The notes beneath the pieces are model-generated. The model searched no databases, had not been told where the DNA came from, and saw only the letters and a list, made by a program, of their open reading frames with translations. From Alisma plantago-aquatica (Eukaryota; Streptophyta; Magnoliopsida; Alismatales; Alismataceae): a stretch of 64,000 nt of DNA. The stretch lies in NCBI GenBank assembly GCA_963693085.1, contig OY856413.1, positions 749,486,056 through 749,550,055 of the forward strand, in the 5' to 3' direction. Both the position numbers and the translations under genes were made by a program. This document shows, in pieces, positions 49,754-62,569 of this stretch (the first letter of the stretch is position 1; each line of letters begins with the position of its first letter).

Positions 49754-52700
49754 CTATGCAAAAAGAGATGGGTATTTTCTACACATCTCATTATCTAGTT
49801 CCCATGTGGCTTCCTCTATGCCACGATGATTCCACAAAACTTTCACTACTATAATATTTTTTCTCTTCAGCTTTTTCACCCTTCTATCTAGGATCAACAC
49901 AGGACCCTCAACATAGGAGACATCCTCATCTAACTCAACCTCTACTGGTTGGATTCTCTGGTCAGTATCTGGATGGCATTTCCTCAACATAGAAATGTGA
50001 AAGACATTATGCAATCTATGTAGCTCTGGTGGTAGATCCAACTTATATGCTACCTTTCCAACATGAGCTAGGATAGGGTATGGTCCCATAAATCTAGGAG
50101 CCAACTTACCCTTCTTTCCAAACCTCAACACACCTTTCCAAGGAGAAACCTTAAGATATACTCTATCGCCCACTTGGAACTCAAGTGGTCTGCGTCAGTT
50201 GTCTGCATAAGATTTCTGCCTGTCCTGGGCTGCTTTCAACTGTTGTTGTATAACTTTAATCTTTTCTGTAGTCTGCTGTACTAGCTCAGGACCCAAAAGT
50301 TGATATTCACCTGTCTCATACCAACAAAGAGGATACCGACATCGTCTCCCATACAGAGCCTCATAAGGAGCCATATCTATGCTTCTTTGATAGCTATTGT
50401 TGTACGCAAACTCTATCAGAGTTATATGTACATCCCAACTACCAAGAAATTGCAGCACACATGCCCTCAAGAGGTCCTCTAAAGTCTGAATAGTCCTTTC
50501 AGACTGGCCATTGGTCTGTGGATGAAAAGCTGTGCTGAATCTCAGCTGTGTTCCCATTGTTGAATGCAGACGCTCCCAAAAATGACTTGTAAACTGTGGA
50601 CCTCTGTCAGAAACTATAGTCACTGGAATGCCATGCAAACGGACTATCTCATCAACATATATTTGTGCCAATTTCTCTGCTATAAATGTCGTCTTAACTG
50701 GCAGAAAATGAGCTGACTTAGTCAATCTGTCTACTATCACCCATATGGAATCATGACCCTTGGCTGTCCTAGGAAGACCAACCACAAAGTCCATAGTAAT
50801 ATGATCCCATTTCCATTGTGGTATTGGCAAGGGTTGTAATTTCCCTACAGGCTTCTGGTGCTCAGCCTTCACCTGCTGACAAACTGGACATTTGGCAATG
50901 AACTCTGCCACATCACGCTTTAGACCTGGCCACCAATACATGTCCTTCAAATTTTGGTACATCTTGGTACTTCCAGGATGCATTGCATACATGGAGGAGT
51001 GAGCCTCCTCAAGTACCATCTTCCTCAACCCATCAACATCAGGAATTACTATCCTATTATGGTAACAAACTGTACCATCATCTGCCTTGTGAAAGCCATC
51101 ATACTTTTCACTGCCAATCCCTGATTGGATATTCTGTATCATAGTATCACTTTCTTGTGCATCATGAATCTGTTGTCTTAAGGTAGGTTTCACTTGTAAC
51201 TGTGACAACAATCCTGCCAACAAGGAAACTTCTAGCTGTACATTCATCTGGCGAAGAGACACTAGCATATCTCTCTTATGGCACATCAAGGAATTTAATT
51301 GTGCATTATCTACCATTGATGATGAAGACGACTTTCTACTCAATGCATCAGCTACCACATTAGCTTTCCCTGGATGGTAGTCTATTGTGCAATCATAATC
51401 CTTAATCAACTCCATCCATCTCCTCTGCCTCATATTCAACTCCTGTTTGGAGAAAATATATTGTAGATTCTTGTGATCAGTGAAGATCTGACACTTTTCT
51501 CCATAAAGATAGTGTCTCCAGATCTTTAAGGCATGGACCACTGCTGCAAGCTCCAGATCATGTGTTGGGTAATTCTCTTCATGTTTCTTAAGCTGTCGTT
51601 AAGCAAAAGAAATCACATTTTTATCTTGCAGCAACACACATCCCAACCCATTCTTTGAAGCATCACAAAAGACAATATAGCCTTTTCCTTGCTCTGGCAG
51701 TACTAACACCGGTGTACTAGTCAACTTTTATTTCAAAAGCTGGAAGGAACGTTGACACTTGTCATTCCAAGAAAAAGGAACATCCTTCCTGGTTAACCTA
51801 GTTAGGGGTAATGCTATAGAACTGAAGTGTTTGATGAACCTCCTGTAGTAACCTGCCAGACCTAGGAAACTACAGATCTCTGTCGGTGTCTTTGGTTGTT
51901 CCCATTCTAGTACAGATTCCACTTTCTTGGGATCAACACAAATGCCTTTTGTAGATATAACATGGCCCAGAAAAGACACTTCAGATAACCAGAATTCACA
52001 CTTGCTAAACTTAGCATATAGTTGATGCTGCCTCAACAATGTCAGTGCCTGGAGAAGGTGTTGCTCATGTTGTTGACTATCCTTGGAGTATATCAGGATA
52101 TCATCTATGAACACAACCACACACTGATCAAGATAAGGTCTAAACACCCTATTCATTAGATCCATAAAAGTTGCAGGTGCATTGGTTAGCCCAAACGGCA
52201 TAACCACAAACTCATAATGACCATACCTAGTCCTAAAAGTGGACTTGGGTATGTCATCAGCCTTAATTCTCAACTGATGGTAACCTGACCTCAGGTCTAT
52301 CTTTGAAAACACAGTGGCACCTCTCAACTGATCAAAAAGATCATCAATCCTTGGCAAAGGATACTTATTCTTTATTGTCACCTTGTTCAACTGTCTATAG
52401 TCTATACACAACCTCATTGAACCATCCTTATTTTTAACAAACAACACGGGAGCACCCCAAGGGGAAGTGCTCGGCCTGATAAAACCCTTCTCTAACAGTT
52501 CTTGTAACTGTTTCTTTAACTCCTACATCTCTGCTGGTGCCATCTTGTATGCTGACTGTGCTATGGGTTGTGTTCCAGGAACAAGATTGATCTCAAAATC
52601 AATCTCTCTAGGAGGGGGAATGCTAGGAAATTCCTTAGGAAACACATCCTCAAATTCTTGCACCATTGGAACCTCCTGGATACTAGGACCTACCGCCTTG

Positions 52701-53212
52701 GTATCCACAACATGAGCTAAGAAAGCCTCACATCCTTGTCTCATCAATCGTTCAGCTGTCATGGCTGACATCAAACATGTAGGAAGAATCTTCCTATCAC
52801 CCTGAAAAATCCACTGTACATCTCCATCATGGAACGTCGCCACCTTAGTACTACAGTCCAAGACTACCTTGTATTTTTCCAAGGTATCCATTCCTAGGAT
52901 TACATCAAAACCATCCATGTCAAGTGGTAGAAGATCCACTTGAAGGTTGTGTCCAGAAAAAGAAAGAACACAAGAAAGGCACACTTCCCGCAACTCAGCA
53001 GAATCCACCAAAGGGGTCTCCAGTCGCAGGCTATCAGATCTAAGACTAACATGTAGATAACAACTATCTATCACCTCTCTGGTGATAAAAGAGTGTGTTG
53101 CACCCGGGTCTAGTAACACAGATACGAAATAAGAAGCATACATATCAGAATGAAATAACTCCATCTGACCTATCAGAACTCGAGGATTGACCACTGCTTC
53201 TGGCTGGGTCAT
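49754..53212 (-). pseudogene. Gypsy copy 2 protease-reverse transcriptase-RNase H-integrase
   Basis: Same domain order as copy 1 and again a single frame without frameshifts. Stops: TAG 52523-52525 (before the reverse transcriptase), TAA 51728-51730, TAA 51599-51601 (RNase H) and TGA 50195-50197 (integrase, in the NRRR run of copy 1). None of these four coincides with a stop in copy 1. The Gln codon before [10 protein letters not shown], lost in copy 1, is intact here. Protease LLDPGATHSFIT, reverse transcriptase [10 protein letters not shown], the integrase zinc finger and the DDE core are all readable. Confidence 0.9.
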
Positions 53213-53320
53213 GGCATAGAACCTTGTTGTCGCCTACTGTCATCCACGTCCTCTACTTGCTTGTCCAGAGGATCCTGCCTGGGATGCCTGACCACGTCCT
53301 CTTCCACTGCCACTACTAAA

Positions 53321-54502
53321 CTATCGTTGTTGTGGACCTTGTTGAATTTGCCTTGACTGCTGAGTCACCTCCTCATCTTTCATAGGGCAATCAGGTCTAG
53401 TATGCCCCACTTTCCCACACTTGTAACATGTTTTGATGCCCTGATATGGCCTAAACGGACTTGTCACTGAAACTGATGAGGTACTGCGGGCTCCAGTCGG
53501 TGGAAAATTATGATCTCTACCCTGACTCGGGGTCCACTGTGATGGTGCATGTGATCTTGGTTCAGTGAAGGTTGACCTTGGTTGTGACAGCGGTGGGAAA
53601 AACCTTGGCTTCTTAAAGCCTCCAGATGATTTCCCTTGGAACTGCATAGGTCGCTTCTTAGCATTAGCTTCACGCTTCTCTATGGCATACATCTCAATCC
53701 TCCTGACATATTCCACAAAGGTGGAAAACCTTTCCCTATTCTCCAAGGCTGATGTTGTAGTAGTCAACTCCGTACTCAGACCCTTCTCAAATCTCCGGAT
53801 CCTTTCCTTGTCTGTTGTTGCCATGTGCGGGCAGAACCTCAGAAGTTCCATAAACTTTGATTCATACTCATTGATAGTCATATCTCCCTGGCGAATCTTC
53901 TCGAATTGAGAGATTTTCTCATCTAGGTAGGTCTCTGGAAAATACCGACTAACAAATTCCCTTCGAAACTCCTCCCATCCTATCACAACTCCTGGCCTTT
54001 TCTCCTCTTCTATGGCCCACCAGTGGCCAACACTACCCTTTAACAAGTATACTGCATGCTTAACTTTATCTTCTTCAGTGATGTTTAGGATTTTGAATGC
54101 CTTTTCCAGCTCAGTCAACCACATGTCAACGTCTGCTGGATCAGAAGTACCTGCATATTCAATTGCCCCAACACGTCTAAGACGTTCAAATATCTTCCCG
54201 ACACCTTGAGACTCCACATTAGAGGCGACTGCCCTAGCTTGAGGTGTCGGTGCTCTGTCAACAATATGTGTAATTGTGACCATCATCTGTCTAAACATAG
54301 ACTGAAACTCAAGATTGTCCATCATTGTCGGGTCTAGATGAGGCATTGCGGGCTGCTCTGGCCCTACTTCTGGCACTCTCTCATCGCGTGCCTGCCTCCC
54401 TGCACCTCCTCCTGGTGCAACATAGCTACTCTCAACATGTTCTTCATGTCCTCCAGACATATCTGCATAAGAATAAACTATGATCAGATATGTTGGATAC
54501 AT
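53321..54502 (-). pseudogene. Gypsy copy 2 Gag
   Basis: 393 residues ending at TAG 53321-53323, within the Gln-rich tail, 14 codons before the copy 1 stop. The CCHC knuckle is canonical (CYKCGKVGHTRPDC), whereas copy 1 has Met and Tyr at two linker positions. Further in-frame stops follow at 53240-53242 (TGA) and 53234-53236 (TAG, shared with copy 1). About 21 differences from copy 1 over 393 positions. Confidence 0.9.
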
Positions 54503-54555
54503 AAGAACAAACTCAAACCTACATCCTATGTCCCTGTAGACTCAGTAAACCTAGA

Positions 54556-54567
54556 GCTCTGATACCA
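54556..54567 (-). promoter_or_regulatory. Primer-binding site of gypsy copy 2, initiator Met-tRNA
   Basis: TGGTATCAGAGC on the minus strand, seven bases from LTR 3, with the same spacing as in copy 1. Confidence 0.85.
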
Positions 54568-54574
54568 ACTTAAC

Positions 54575-57500
54575 TGTGACACCTTGTCACGCTAAACGAG
54601 ATTACTCAAAACACAAAACACGATCAACTCCTAATTAATCACATAGTAAAAAATGTGAAACAATTAAAACCGATTCCAACAATGTAAATAAACTCTAGAA
54701 CATTTATAAAAAGTCCATCATTCCATTCTCATATACTTTAACAAGCATTTGCATATGGGTCCAAAGACCTCAGTCACATCCTGCATACAAAAGATATTTC
54801 ACATGTACGTGCCATATATTTACAAACATTGGCATAATACCAAAATCTAGTGTCGATACAATTATATCATCTAGAAAACACATCCCATACAAGGACATGA
54901 GAGTACAGGGATGACACTAGGACTCTACTACTAACATATATGACTAACATCTACAACCAATCAACCTTCTGAATCTATTGATCACCAGGTTGGTTCTCTT
55001 CCACAGCACGACCTTGACCTCATTGCCCGCGACCACCTAAAAAATGCGGTGACCCACGGGTGAGACCCAGTCCCAGCGAGAGATATAACTCTCTCCAACA
55101 TATATTGATTATAACATTAATTAACAGTAAATACATTGAGTAGTTAGGATATTGAATAAACAATATGAACGGATTGAACTGTTTAAGCATACTAAGAAGT
55201 TAAGCAAATAAGTTGTAACATCAAGTAGATTTGTACAATTATCATAAGTCTGCATCATGTAAGAACTATGTAGTATAAAGACAAGACAAGGGTTAATCAA
55301 CCAATGTGATACGTATTAAACCCTAGCAATTATACTACACGGCTGGTATTATATCTTTTATTATTATGCCCTGGGGAGTTTGAGTCGTACCACTCAAAGT
55401 CCAACTGACCACTGCAAAGTGCTATTCAGTTCCGTATAAGATCTAGGAGTGTCGGTATCCTAAGATCTCTTCCCCTCGGTCAGTACGAGTAATCTGCAGT
55501 GACATACCAGTCAAACTGCCAACAGTGACATATAGTCAACTGATAACAACTAGTCCGTACTTGGTACAAGTTACGACACTAGAAAATAGGGTATACAAAA
55601 CCCTGTAATCCGAGGTTCAACCGCAACTGTCCTCAATCACATCAAATATCTGAGGCATGACCATAGCCATCCTCCATAACCTGCAATTGTGGATGACAAG
55701 TATATATCCTCAACTTGTCACCCCCGCATACTCAATAGTATGCGCTCCGAGTTTCCCTTGGGAATACTCGTTTCACCATCCAGTAAGTTCTGACACTGAA
55801 GATGGCTCTACGACACAGGGCTCTACATGATTAAGGTTACACTTGATTAATTACTGCCAATTGAATGCATTAAGGCTTTATCATACAAGTGGATATTCAA
55901 ACCCTAATTCTTTTCTAACAATAGTATATGTATAACAACTTCAAAAGATATAAAACATTTGAGATATAAATATTAATCATATTACCACATCTATCATTCA
56001 TTGCAAATTAACAAACCACACTTATCATCATACTATTGCAAGATACCAATATCTTATCACAAGTTCCAGGGTTTTAACCCTTATTGGAACATGAAGAGGA
56101 TTTCACCTCAATCATGGATTCAAACATGCCCAAAGGTCTTTAATACCATCACATTATTCGTAGTAAGGATATCATCATCATTCCATGCCTTAAACAAGGC
56201 TCAAAAGATCAATAGCACATGTATGTCTATAGATTTTAACATGGCAAGGCACTATGATATTCAAATAATACTACATTGTGGTTTCAACATAAGAAGAGTG
56301 TAATTCATTATCACATTAATCATTCAAGAGGTCTGATTGTAACCAATCAACATCATATAATTACATTAAGGTTAAGTATAACAAGCTAGATCACATGGGA
56401 GTTACGCATCCACTCATTACATTGATTTATCAAATATAACTATATAATGGCAAAGGTAAGACTACCAATTAATGGTATTGAACCATTGAATTATCTTCAC
56501 TATGACCCACATATAATAACATGTGATTTATTCTAATCCATTGGATGTTAAAACATCCAATATTATTCATTGGATCAGGTTCATTGTTCAAGGTTACCAA
56601 TTGAAGTATAGGTCTAACCATTAGATCAATTGAACCAAGGGACCATTGGTTCAAGGTATAGTCAAATCTACAATTACATTCCAAATTCATCAATATGATG
56701 ATGACCTGATCCACCATTAATTGTGATCATTAGGTCACCATTGGTTGCTAGATCAGTAATACATTCAGTTAACATCATCAAATAATAAGCCAATATCATC
56801 ATCGATTGATAACATCATTAGAATACTTAGTGGATGATAATTAAATGTCTAATTGAGTCAAAACCTGACCTGAGGTGGTAACCATAGGTTGTCACCATAA
56901 ATTGGACACCCTTGATCATGAACATCAGTTGCCAAGATAGCAACATTATTGGTTGTTGAATGGTATGACAATCAGTTATGTGATAGGGAAGGAAATAGCT
57001 TGAAAACCCTAATTTGAACCATCATTTGTTTTGTACATAGCACCATAGGTTGTTGCTATCAACCTGTCCCGGATCATGTTACACATTATAAAGGATGTAA
57101 ACATATTTATAGGTTCATATAGAACTGGAATAAAATAGGAAACACCATAAAATTCGTAGTTCTAAACAAGCATGATTGCTCTATGCTTAGATCATCACAT
57201 TCAAGCATAATCATGAACCAACAAGCTTCTAATAAGCAATATAAGTGAAGAATGTTATATAACTCGCCTCTATAGAGTAGGTCAGATATCCAACAGAAAA
57301 AACTCGAGCAAATAGAGCAAGGAAACCTTGGATTTAGATCTGAACTTGGCCAACTATGCAATTCTCTCCACAAACAAGCAAAACCCTAGAAAAGAAACAA
57401 GAAGGAAGAAGTTTTGATTTGTAGGGGAACTGTCACCATGGAAAACCATGGTTCCGACCTGGATATATGTAGGAGGAAGAGGAACAAAGAATTAGATGGA

Positions 57501-58278
57501 GGAAATAAGGAAAAACTTACACTTTTAGGTCAATATCACTAGGGGGAAGCTTCATACACCCAAAAAGAGAATCAATTTCAACCCTAGAATTTGTTTCCAA
57601 GAGGATCCCCACCTTCTTCTTCCTTGGGCAGAAAAAATCGCAGCTGAACAGAGAGAGTACGAAGCTGGGAGAAGGAGAGAGATAATGGAGAGCAAATGGC
57701 TCGTTTGGGGGCTTTTGGATAAGTATATGACACTTTAATATTAAGAAAAAGAAAAAGTTGCAATTCTAGTATATATCCATATGCCCATGGCTTTAAATTA
57801 TAAAAAAATACATAAGCACACACACAAGAAGATCTCCCACCGTCCTTCTAGACCTGCTTGGATTTCCTTTGGCGAAATTCCCAGCCAATCACATAATTCC
57901 TTAGTTGATAGCTACTAAAGGTAGCTCATCCATGAAGGGAAAAACCCTAAAATACCCTTGATAAAAACACCTTCAAACCATGGCTCAACTAGGAGCCCCA
58001 TGGATAAAAAATCTCAAGAATGATAATATAACAACTAGGGAACATAATTTATGTGACAAATTGCAAAGAAAACCCCTCAATTGGGTAAATTGCAGAAAAG
58101 TCCAAAATGTACAGAAAATTGCATAACTTGCTCAAACAGTGTCCAAATTGGACCAAATTTGAAACTTAAGATTGTATTATGATTTAAAAACCTATCAAAA
58201 GGTTATATTAGGGTTCTAAGCATTCAATTATGCTAATTAAGATCATTCAACTCATTAAGTAAGTTCAAGGGCCTTACA
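54575..58278 (-). repeat. Gypsy LTR 3 (right; 5' LTR of copy 2)
   Basis: 3704 bp, TGTGACACC to GCCTTACA, directly followed by TTGCT. It is closer to LTR 2 than to LTR 1 at the sites checked. Confidence 0.95.
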
Positions 58279-58283
58279 TTGCT
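58279..58283. repeat. Target-site duplication TTGCT (right)
   Basis: Right partner of 37446-37450. LINE ORF1 resumes immediately. Confidence 0.9.
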
Positions 58284-58841
58284 GGTCCGTCCTTCGCTCA
58301 CTTCGTCATCAATTAGGGTCACCACAATGTTGTAGCCACCCATACTTGTCACAGTGGATGTTGACTTTGGGGCCGGCGGTGGCTTGCCTCTATTTTGTGC
58401 CACATGCACCTGATGCTGCTTCCCGGACTTCTTCTTTTGCTTGCGAGACATCATTGTCTCCCAATCCCCTGCTTTACCGCCGTTAGAGGTGGAGTTCTCA
58501 TTGTGTGATGTTGTGGTAGTATCATTCTTTGTCACATCCTCTTGGGTCGATGGCTTCTTCCCTGCATATGTTCTTCTTTCCGGCATCTTTTCATGGATAT
58601 CTGCCGTATATGGCACCGAGATGGCTAGTGAGGCACTGGTTGAGGATGATGGGTCAATGTTAGGGAAGCTTGGGATGAACCTGCAATCTCCCTCATTGTA
58701 ACCGAGCCTACCACACTTCATGCAGAAGGTTGGGAGGTTTTCATATTCGAGTCTGTATTTCTCACCGTTAAGCAAGATGGACGACAATTCATTCAACAAA
58801 TATTTTTTTTGATCAATTAATTTTGATAGGACTATCTCCAT
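58284..58841 (-). pseudogene. LINE ORF1, N-terminal remnant with zinc knuckle
   Basis: The frame starts MEIVLSKLIDQ and contains LNGEKYRLEYENLP followed by CMKCGRLGYNEGDC. That is the knuckle following the DUF4283 domain in plant LINE ORF1 proteins, here with Tyr in place of the zinc-binding His. A Ser/Thr- and Lys-rich linker follows. Nearly all of DUF4283 is missing upstream, so the LINE is 5' truncated near 58800-58850, a common result of incomplete reverse transcription. The last residues of the frame as read lie in the gypsy LTR and are not LINE. ORF1 proteins bind LINE RNA. Confidence 0.8.
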
Positions 58842-58995
58842 TTGATTGAAGGACTATGGAAAGTTCATTTGATTGAAGGACTATGGAAAGATGACCATTT
58901 CACCCTTGTTCTTGAAGGACTATGAAAAGTTCATACAACAATTTTTGTTGATCAACTAATTTTGATAGGATTATCTCCATTTGATTGATTGTTAG
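58794..58995. repeat. Short duplications at the LINE 5' boundary
   Basis: A block containing TTTTGATAGGACTATCTCCA with flanks occurs near 58794-58853 and again, slightly changed, near 58938-58995. A 24-bp unit with GAAGGACTATGGAAAG is also repeated in tandem at about 58846-58890. Such patterns can form at LINE 5' junctions; the exact boundary is unclear. Confidence 0.6.
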
Positions 58996-59299
58996 AGTTT
59001 TTTGTTTCTTTTTGAGATTTGGGTATATGGTTCTTGGTGACACTAGATTTTGGATCCTTTATTGTTTTTATTAGTGATTGTGGTAATCCATGGACATATG
59101 ATTCTCATGTATGGTCAACTAGTAATGATGATGGTTAACCTAATAGTGCTCCAAGAATGTGGGAGGTAATGATACTTAGGGTTCTTGATGATATATGATG
59201 TCTTGGAAACCCTAATCGGATATGTTGTTGAAAGCCTAAACCTAATAAGGAACTATGATATAGTTGTCTACCTTATTCGAGTGGTACTATACAATGTTG

Positions 59300-61016
59300 A
59301 TATCATTTTCTCCCTCCTTCTTGCATAGCTTAACTGTTACAGATTGAATAAATAACATAGCTATTGAATGCTATGGTGTGTTTGATATGGTACGTAGGGT
59401 AATGCTTGTAAGCCTTTATGAGGCATGACGAGATAATGATGATTATGCATGATTGGGTCTAATGATCTAACAAGTACTTTGTGCCTATTTTGAGGTGTAG
59501 TCCTCTAGAGATGTGATTGAGGGATTGATATCCCACAATGACGTGATTTTTGTGATGACCTTGTGAATGGCAGTGATACAAGTATGATGTGACTTTGTGT
59601 CAAGTTCATACTTCATACGTCTTATATCTTCTGGAGTTTTTTCACAGTTATGCTTGCTAGATTGAATTATGGTTTTGTATGTCCACTTGTATGATGAATC
59701 CTTAATTCACCCAATTGGCATAACAAATAAAGTGAAACCTTATTCATGTAGTTGCCATGTGTCATAGATCCATTCCAGTGTTAGAACCTTCTAGGTGGTG
59801 AAACGATTCATTCCTATGGGAAACACGAAGCATATTTTTGAATATGCGGGGGTGCAATTTGATCATCTCCTTGCATCCACAATTGAGGTTGCAAAGGACG
59901 GTTGCGGTCATGCCTTGGATATTGTGATAATGTGATATGTGGTAGGAAGCAGTATAACTATATTTGTGCCTCTTTTTAGAACGGTCATGTGTGAGCATGT
60001 TCTCTAGCTCATTTCATGTACCAAGGTGGGCTAGGCATTTTCACCTGGACTATATGTCACTGTTTGTAGTTGACTTTTATGTCTCTGCAACATTTCTCTC
60101 ATACTGACCGGGAGGTTTGGTGAGATCATGGATTTCGTCTCTTCCATTGATCTTGTATGACACTGTTTTTGAATTCACAATGGTCAGTTGGATTTGGTTG
60201 GTACAGCTCAAATCCTCAGGGCATTAGTAAAAGATGTAACACAGTCGTGTAGCACACTTGTATAGGGTTAAACGTGAATAACATTGGATGACCCCATGCC
60301 TTGTTTCTTGTACTGTTTAGTTAATAATAAATATACATGTTCTTCATATTCCTTCTAAAAGTATAAGATGTTCTACTACTCAGTTGTAGATGCCTAAATT
60401 ATTCATGTAGTGTTAACTGCCTTACTTATATCATTTAGCTGAATCTGCTCATCTCAGTAATAATGCTATCTTCTTCTATAGTATACATGTACTTGTAATA
60501 GTTGTTGATGGAGAGTTATATCTGTTGTTGGGACATTGGTCTCACCCCGTGGATTTCCATATCTTTTAGGTGGTCACGCACAATGTGGTAGAGATCATGC
60601 GGTTGAGGCTGAGCAGTAAGAGGAGCAGTAGTTGTTAAAGGTTGAATATGCTGCTAGTGTTTTGTTGTAGAGTCCTATGTGTTGTCCTTGTACTCTTAGA
60701 TCATTGGGGTGTTTTGTGGATGTTTGTATATTGACGCAAGTTTTTATTGTAGGCCATGGCTGTACAGATATGGCTTGTCTATGTGTGAACAGGTTGTGGC
60801 AAGTTGGCCAAGTGAACAGTGATGTGTGTACATCTTTAGGATATGTTATGTAGTACATGTGGCAATGCTTATGGACTTTGATGTAAAATTTTATAGTTTT
60901 TGATAGTCATATGGAAATTAGTTTTAATTTATCATTTTCTATGGTAATTTGGTTGACTAGTTTTGATTTCGCACTTTATTTTGAATAATCTCACTTTGTG
61001 TGATGATGGCGTCACA
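59300..61016 (+). repeat. Old LTR related to the gypsy LTRs, opposite orientation
   Basis: Four blocks match the reverse complement of the gypsy LTR in colinear order: 59665-59760 with about 38710-38800, 59800-59945 with about 38490-38660, 60505-60575 with about 37900-37975, and 60955-61016 with 37451-37510. The last ends in GTCACA at 61016, the expected LTR terminus. Identity looks like 65-75 percent by eye. The start is blurred and may lie as far left as about 58990. No internal region was seen. Confidence 0.75.
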
Positions 61017-61845
61017 ATAATAGTATTTTTTATTGATTGGTAGGCTAAATTGTTCCTAAATTAATCTTAAGATCAGGGAAGTGAATTTACTTTCTAATAT
61101 TAGGATGGTTTTTGCATAGAAGATTGAGTCACATATATCCATTTAGAGTGTATTTGTATCCACTCTTAGTAGGTCTATAGGTAGGCCATTACATGGCTTC
61201 ATCTCCTAGCCTTGACTAATTTTACGTCTATAGGACCTTACAACCCTTTCGTATCCCAACCTTAGTGTTTATTGTATGGATCCTCCTTGTCTTCCATAGT
61301 GTCCCTATCTATTCCAATTCTCTAGTCTTTGAGGTGGATGGGTAAATTTTGCAAAGGTTAAGTTGATAGAATTCTCGTATGAGTCCCTTTGTTTGATCTT
61401 TCAACCGATATTTCCTTCTAGCTAGTTTTTTGTTAAATCACATCTCTTGAAGGTGGTGGCAAACTTGACCTCCTTAGGGTTACCATTTAGCTAACTTCAT
61501 TTCCCTTTAACTAGGTGAGAGATCCCACCCAATATGTGATTGACATTTGAAACTTGACCATAACTGTTATGTGTGTCCCTATAATTTAGTGGCAGAGATG
61601 TGTTGACTTGGGGACAACCACGTCAACCTAGGGTGGACGGTTGCCTTCAGGCATTTCCATATGTATTCCTACCCATGTGACCTTTGTCTCAGAGTAGTTT
61701 GAAGGACTACATGGAATCTCAAAGTATACACCGAACAAAGTGGATATTGTAGCCCTTTACGACTTGGATCAAAATATATCTTTTGAAATTGGTTAGAAGC
61801 TTGTACAATAGTTAATTTGGGTTTTAGATACATCATATGGGTCAT
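61017..61845. other. Unrecognised sequence
   Basis: No conserved frame, repeat or RNA gene seen. Confidence 0.35.
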
Positions 61846-61880
61846 CTAGTATAGTAGGCATGAAACCGTGCTACGCACGG
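61846..61880 (-). mobile_element. Helitron-like 3' terminus
   Basis: On the minus strand a hairpin CCGTGCGTAGCACGG (61880-61866, six paired bases and a three-base loop) is followed 16 bases later by CTAG (61849-61846). A GC hairpin shortly before CTRR is the usual Helitron 3' end. The base after CTAG is A, not the expected T, and no 5' TC end was identified, so this is only a candidate. If real, the element body lies to the right. Confidence 0.4.
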
Positions 61881-62367
61881 CTGCGGCACAAATATCTGCA
61901 AAGTAATATCCATTCTCAATTTTAGAATTGTTATACTGTGAACTTTTTATACAACAACAATTTGGATACCATTTTTGGGTCAGTACATAAATGATGCATT
62001 TTACAATTTTATGCTAAATATCAATGACTACAATAGACTCGGGACAATTTCTATAGTTTGTCATAATTTAGGTTAGATCTCCTGAGGATATAATGGGTAG
62101 AGAAACTCTTGTAAGTTGCACACCATTTTTGAATCAGTGTAATACAACATTGTAGAAAAACTCCCGTCATTCAGAATGTGGGTCAATGTGTATAGCAATA
62201 AGTTATGCCCGAATGCACGTATCAATGAATGTAGCAATAAGTTATGCCAAAGGCCACATATTTCCACGTTAATAAAAATGACACGAGATAAATAGGATAG
62301 GAATCTCCAATTCCCAACATATAGGAGGTTCTCTCTCTTTGATATATCCCCGTTCAATTATTTTTAC

Positions 62368-62372
<5 letters not shown>

Positions 62373-62412
<40 letters not shown>
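62373..62412. repeat. (GA)20 microsatellite
   Basis: Forty bases of uninterrupted GA. Confidence 0.98.
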
Positions 62413-62417
<5 letters not shown>

Positions 62418-62569
62418 ATTTGCTAGAAAACAGCTACACATCACAAATCTAACATTAAAATTTGAGATCACCCTGCAAGGTTATGTACATTAGGACGACC
62501 AACAATGTTGTAAAGTAAGAAGACTGGCAGTTCATGTACACGATTTTAAAGAAACAAACAAAACCTATG

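Larger units (their letters stand above)
37451..58278 (-). mobile_element. Tandem Ty3/gypsy chromovirus (Tekay/Del-like): LTR-int-LTR-int-LTR
   Basis: Three full LTRs (3706, 3704 and 3704 bp) alternate with two internal regions of exactly 4857 bp each, all on the minus strand. Total length is 20828 bp with a single TTGCT duplication outside. Each interior has gag, protease, reverse transcriptase, RNase H, integrase and a chromodomain-like C-terminus. A single insertion that later became a tandem, by unequal recombination between LTRs, explains all of this. The two gag proteins differ at about 21 of 393 positions, so the duplication is not very recent. Confidence 0.95.
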
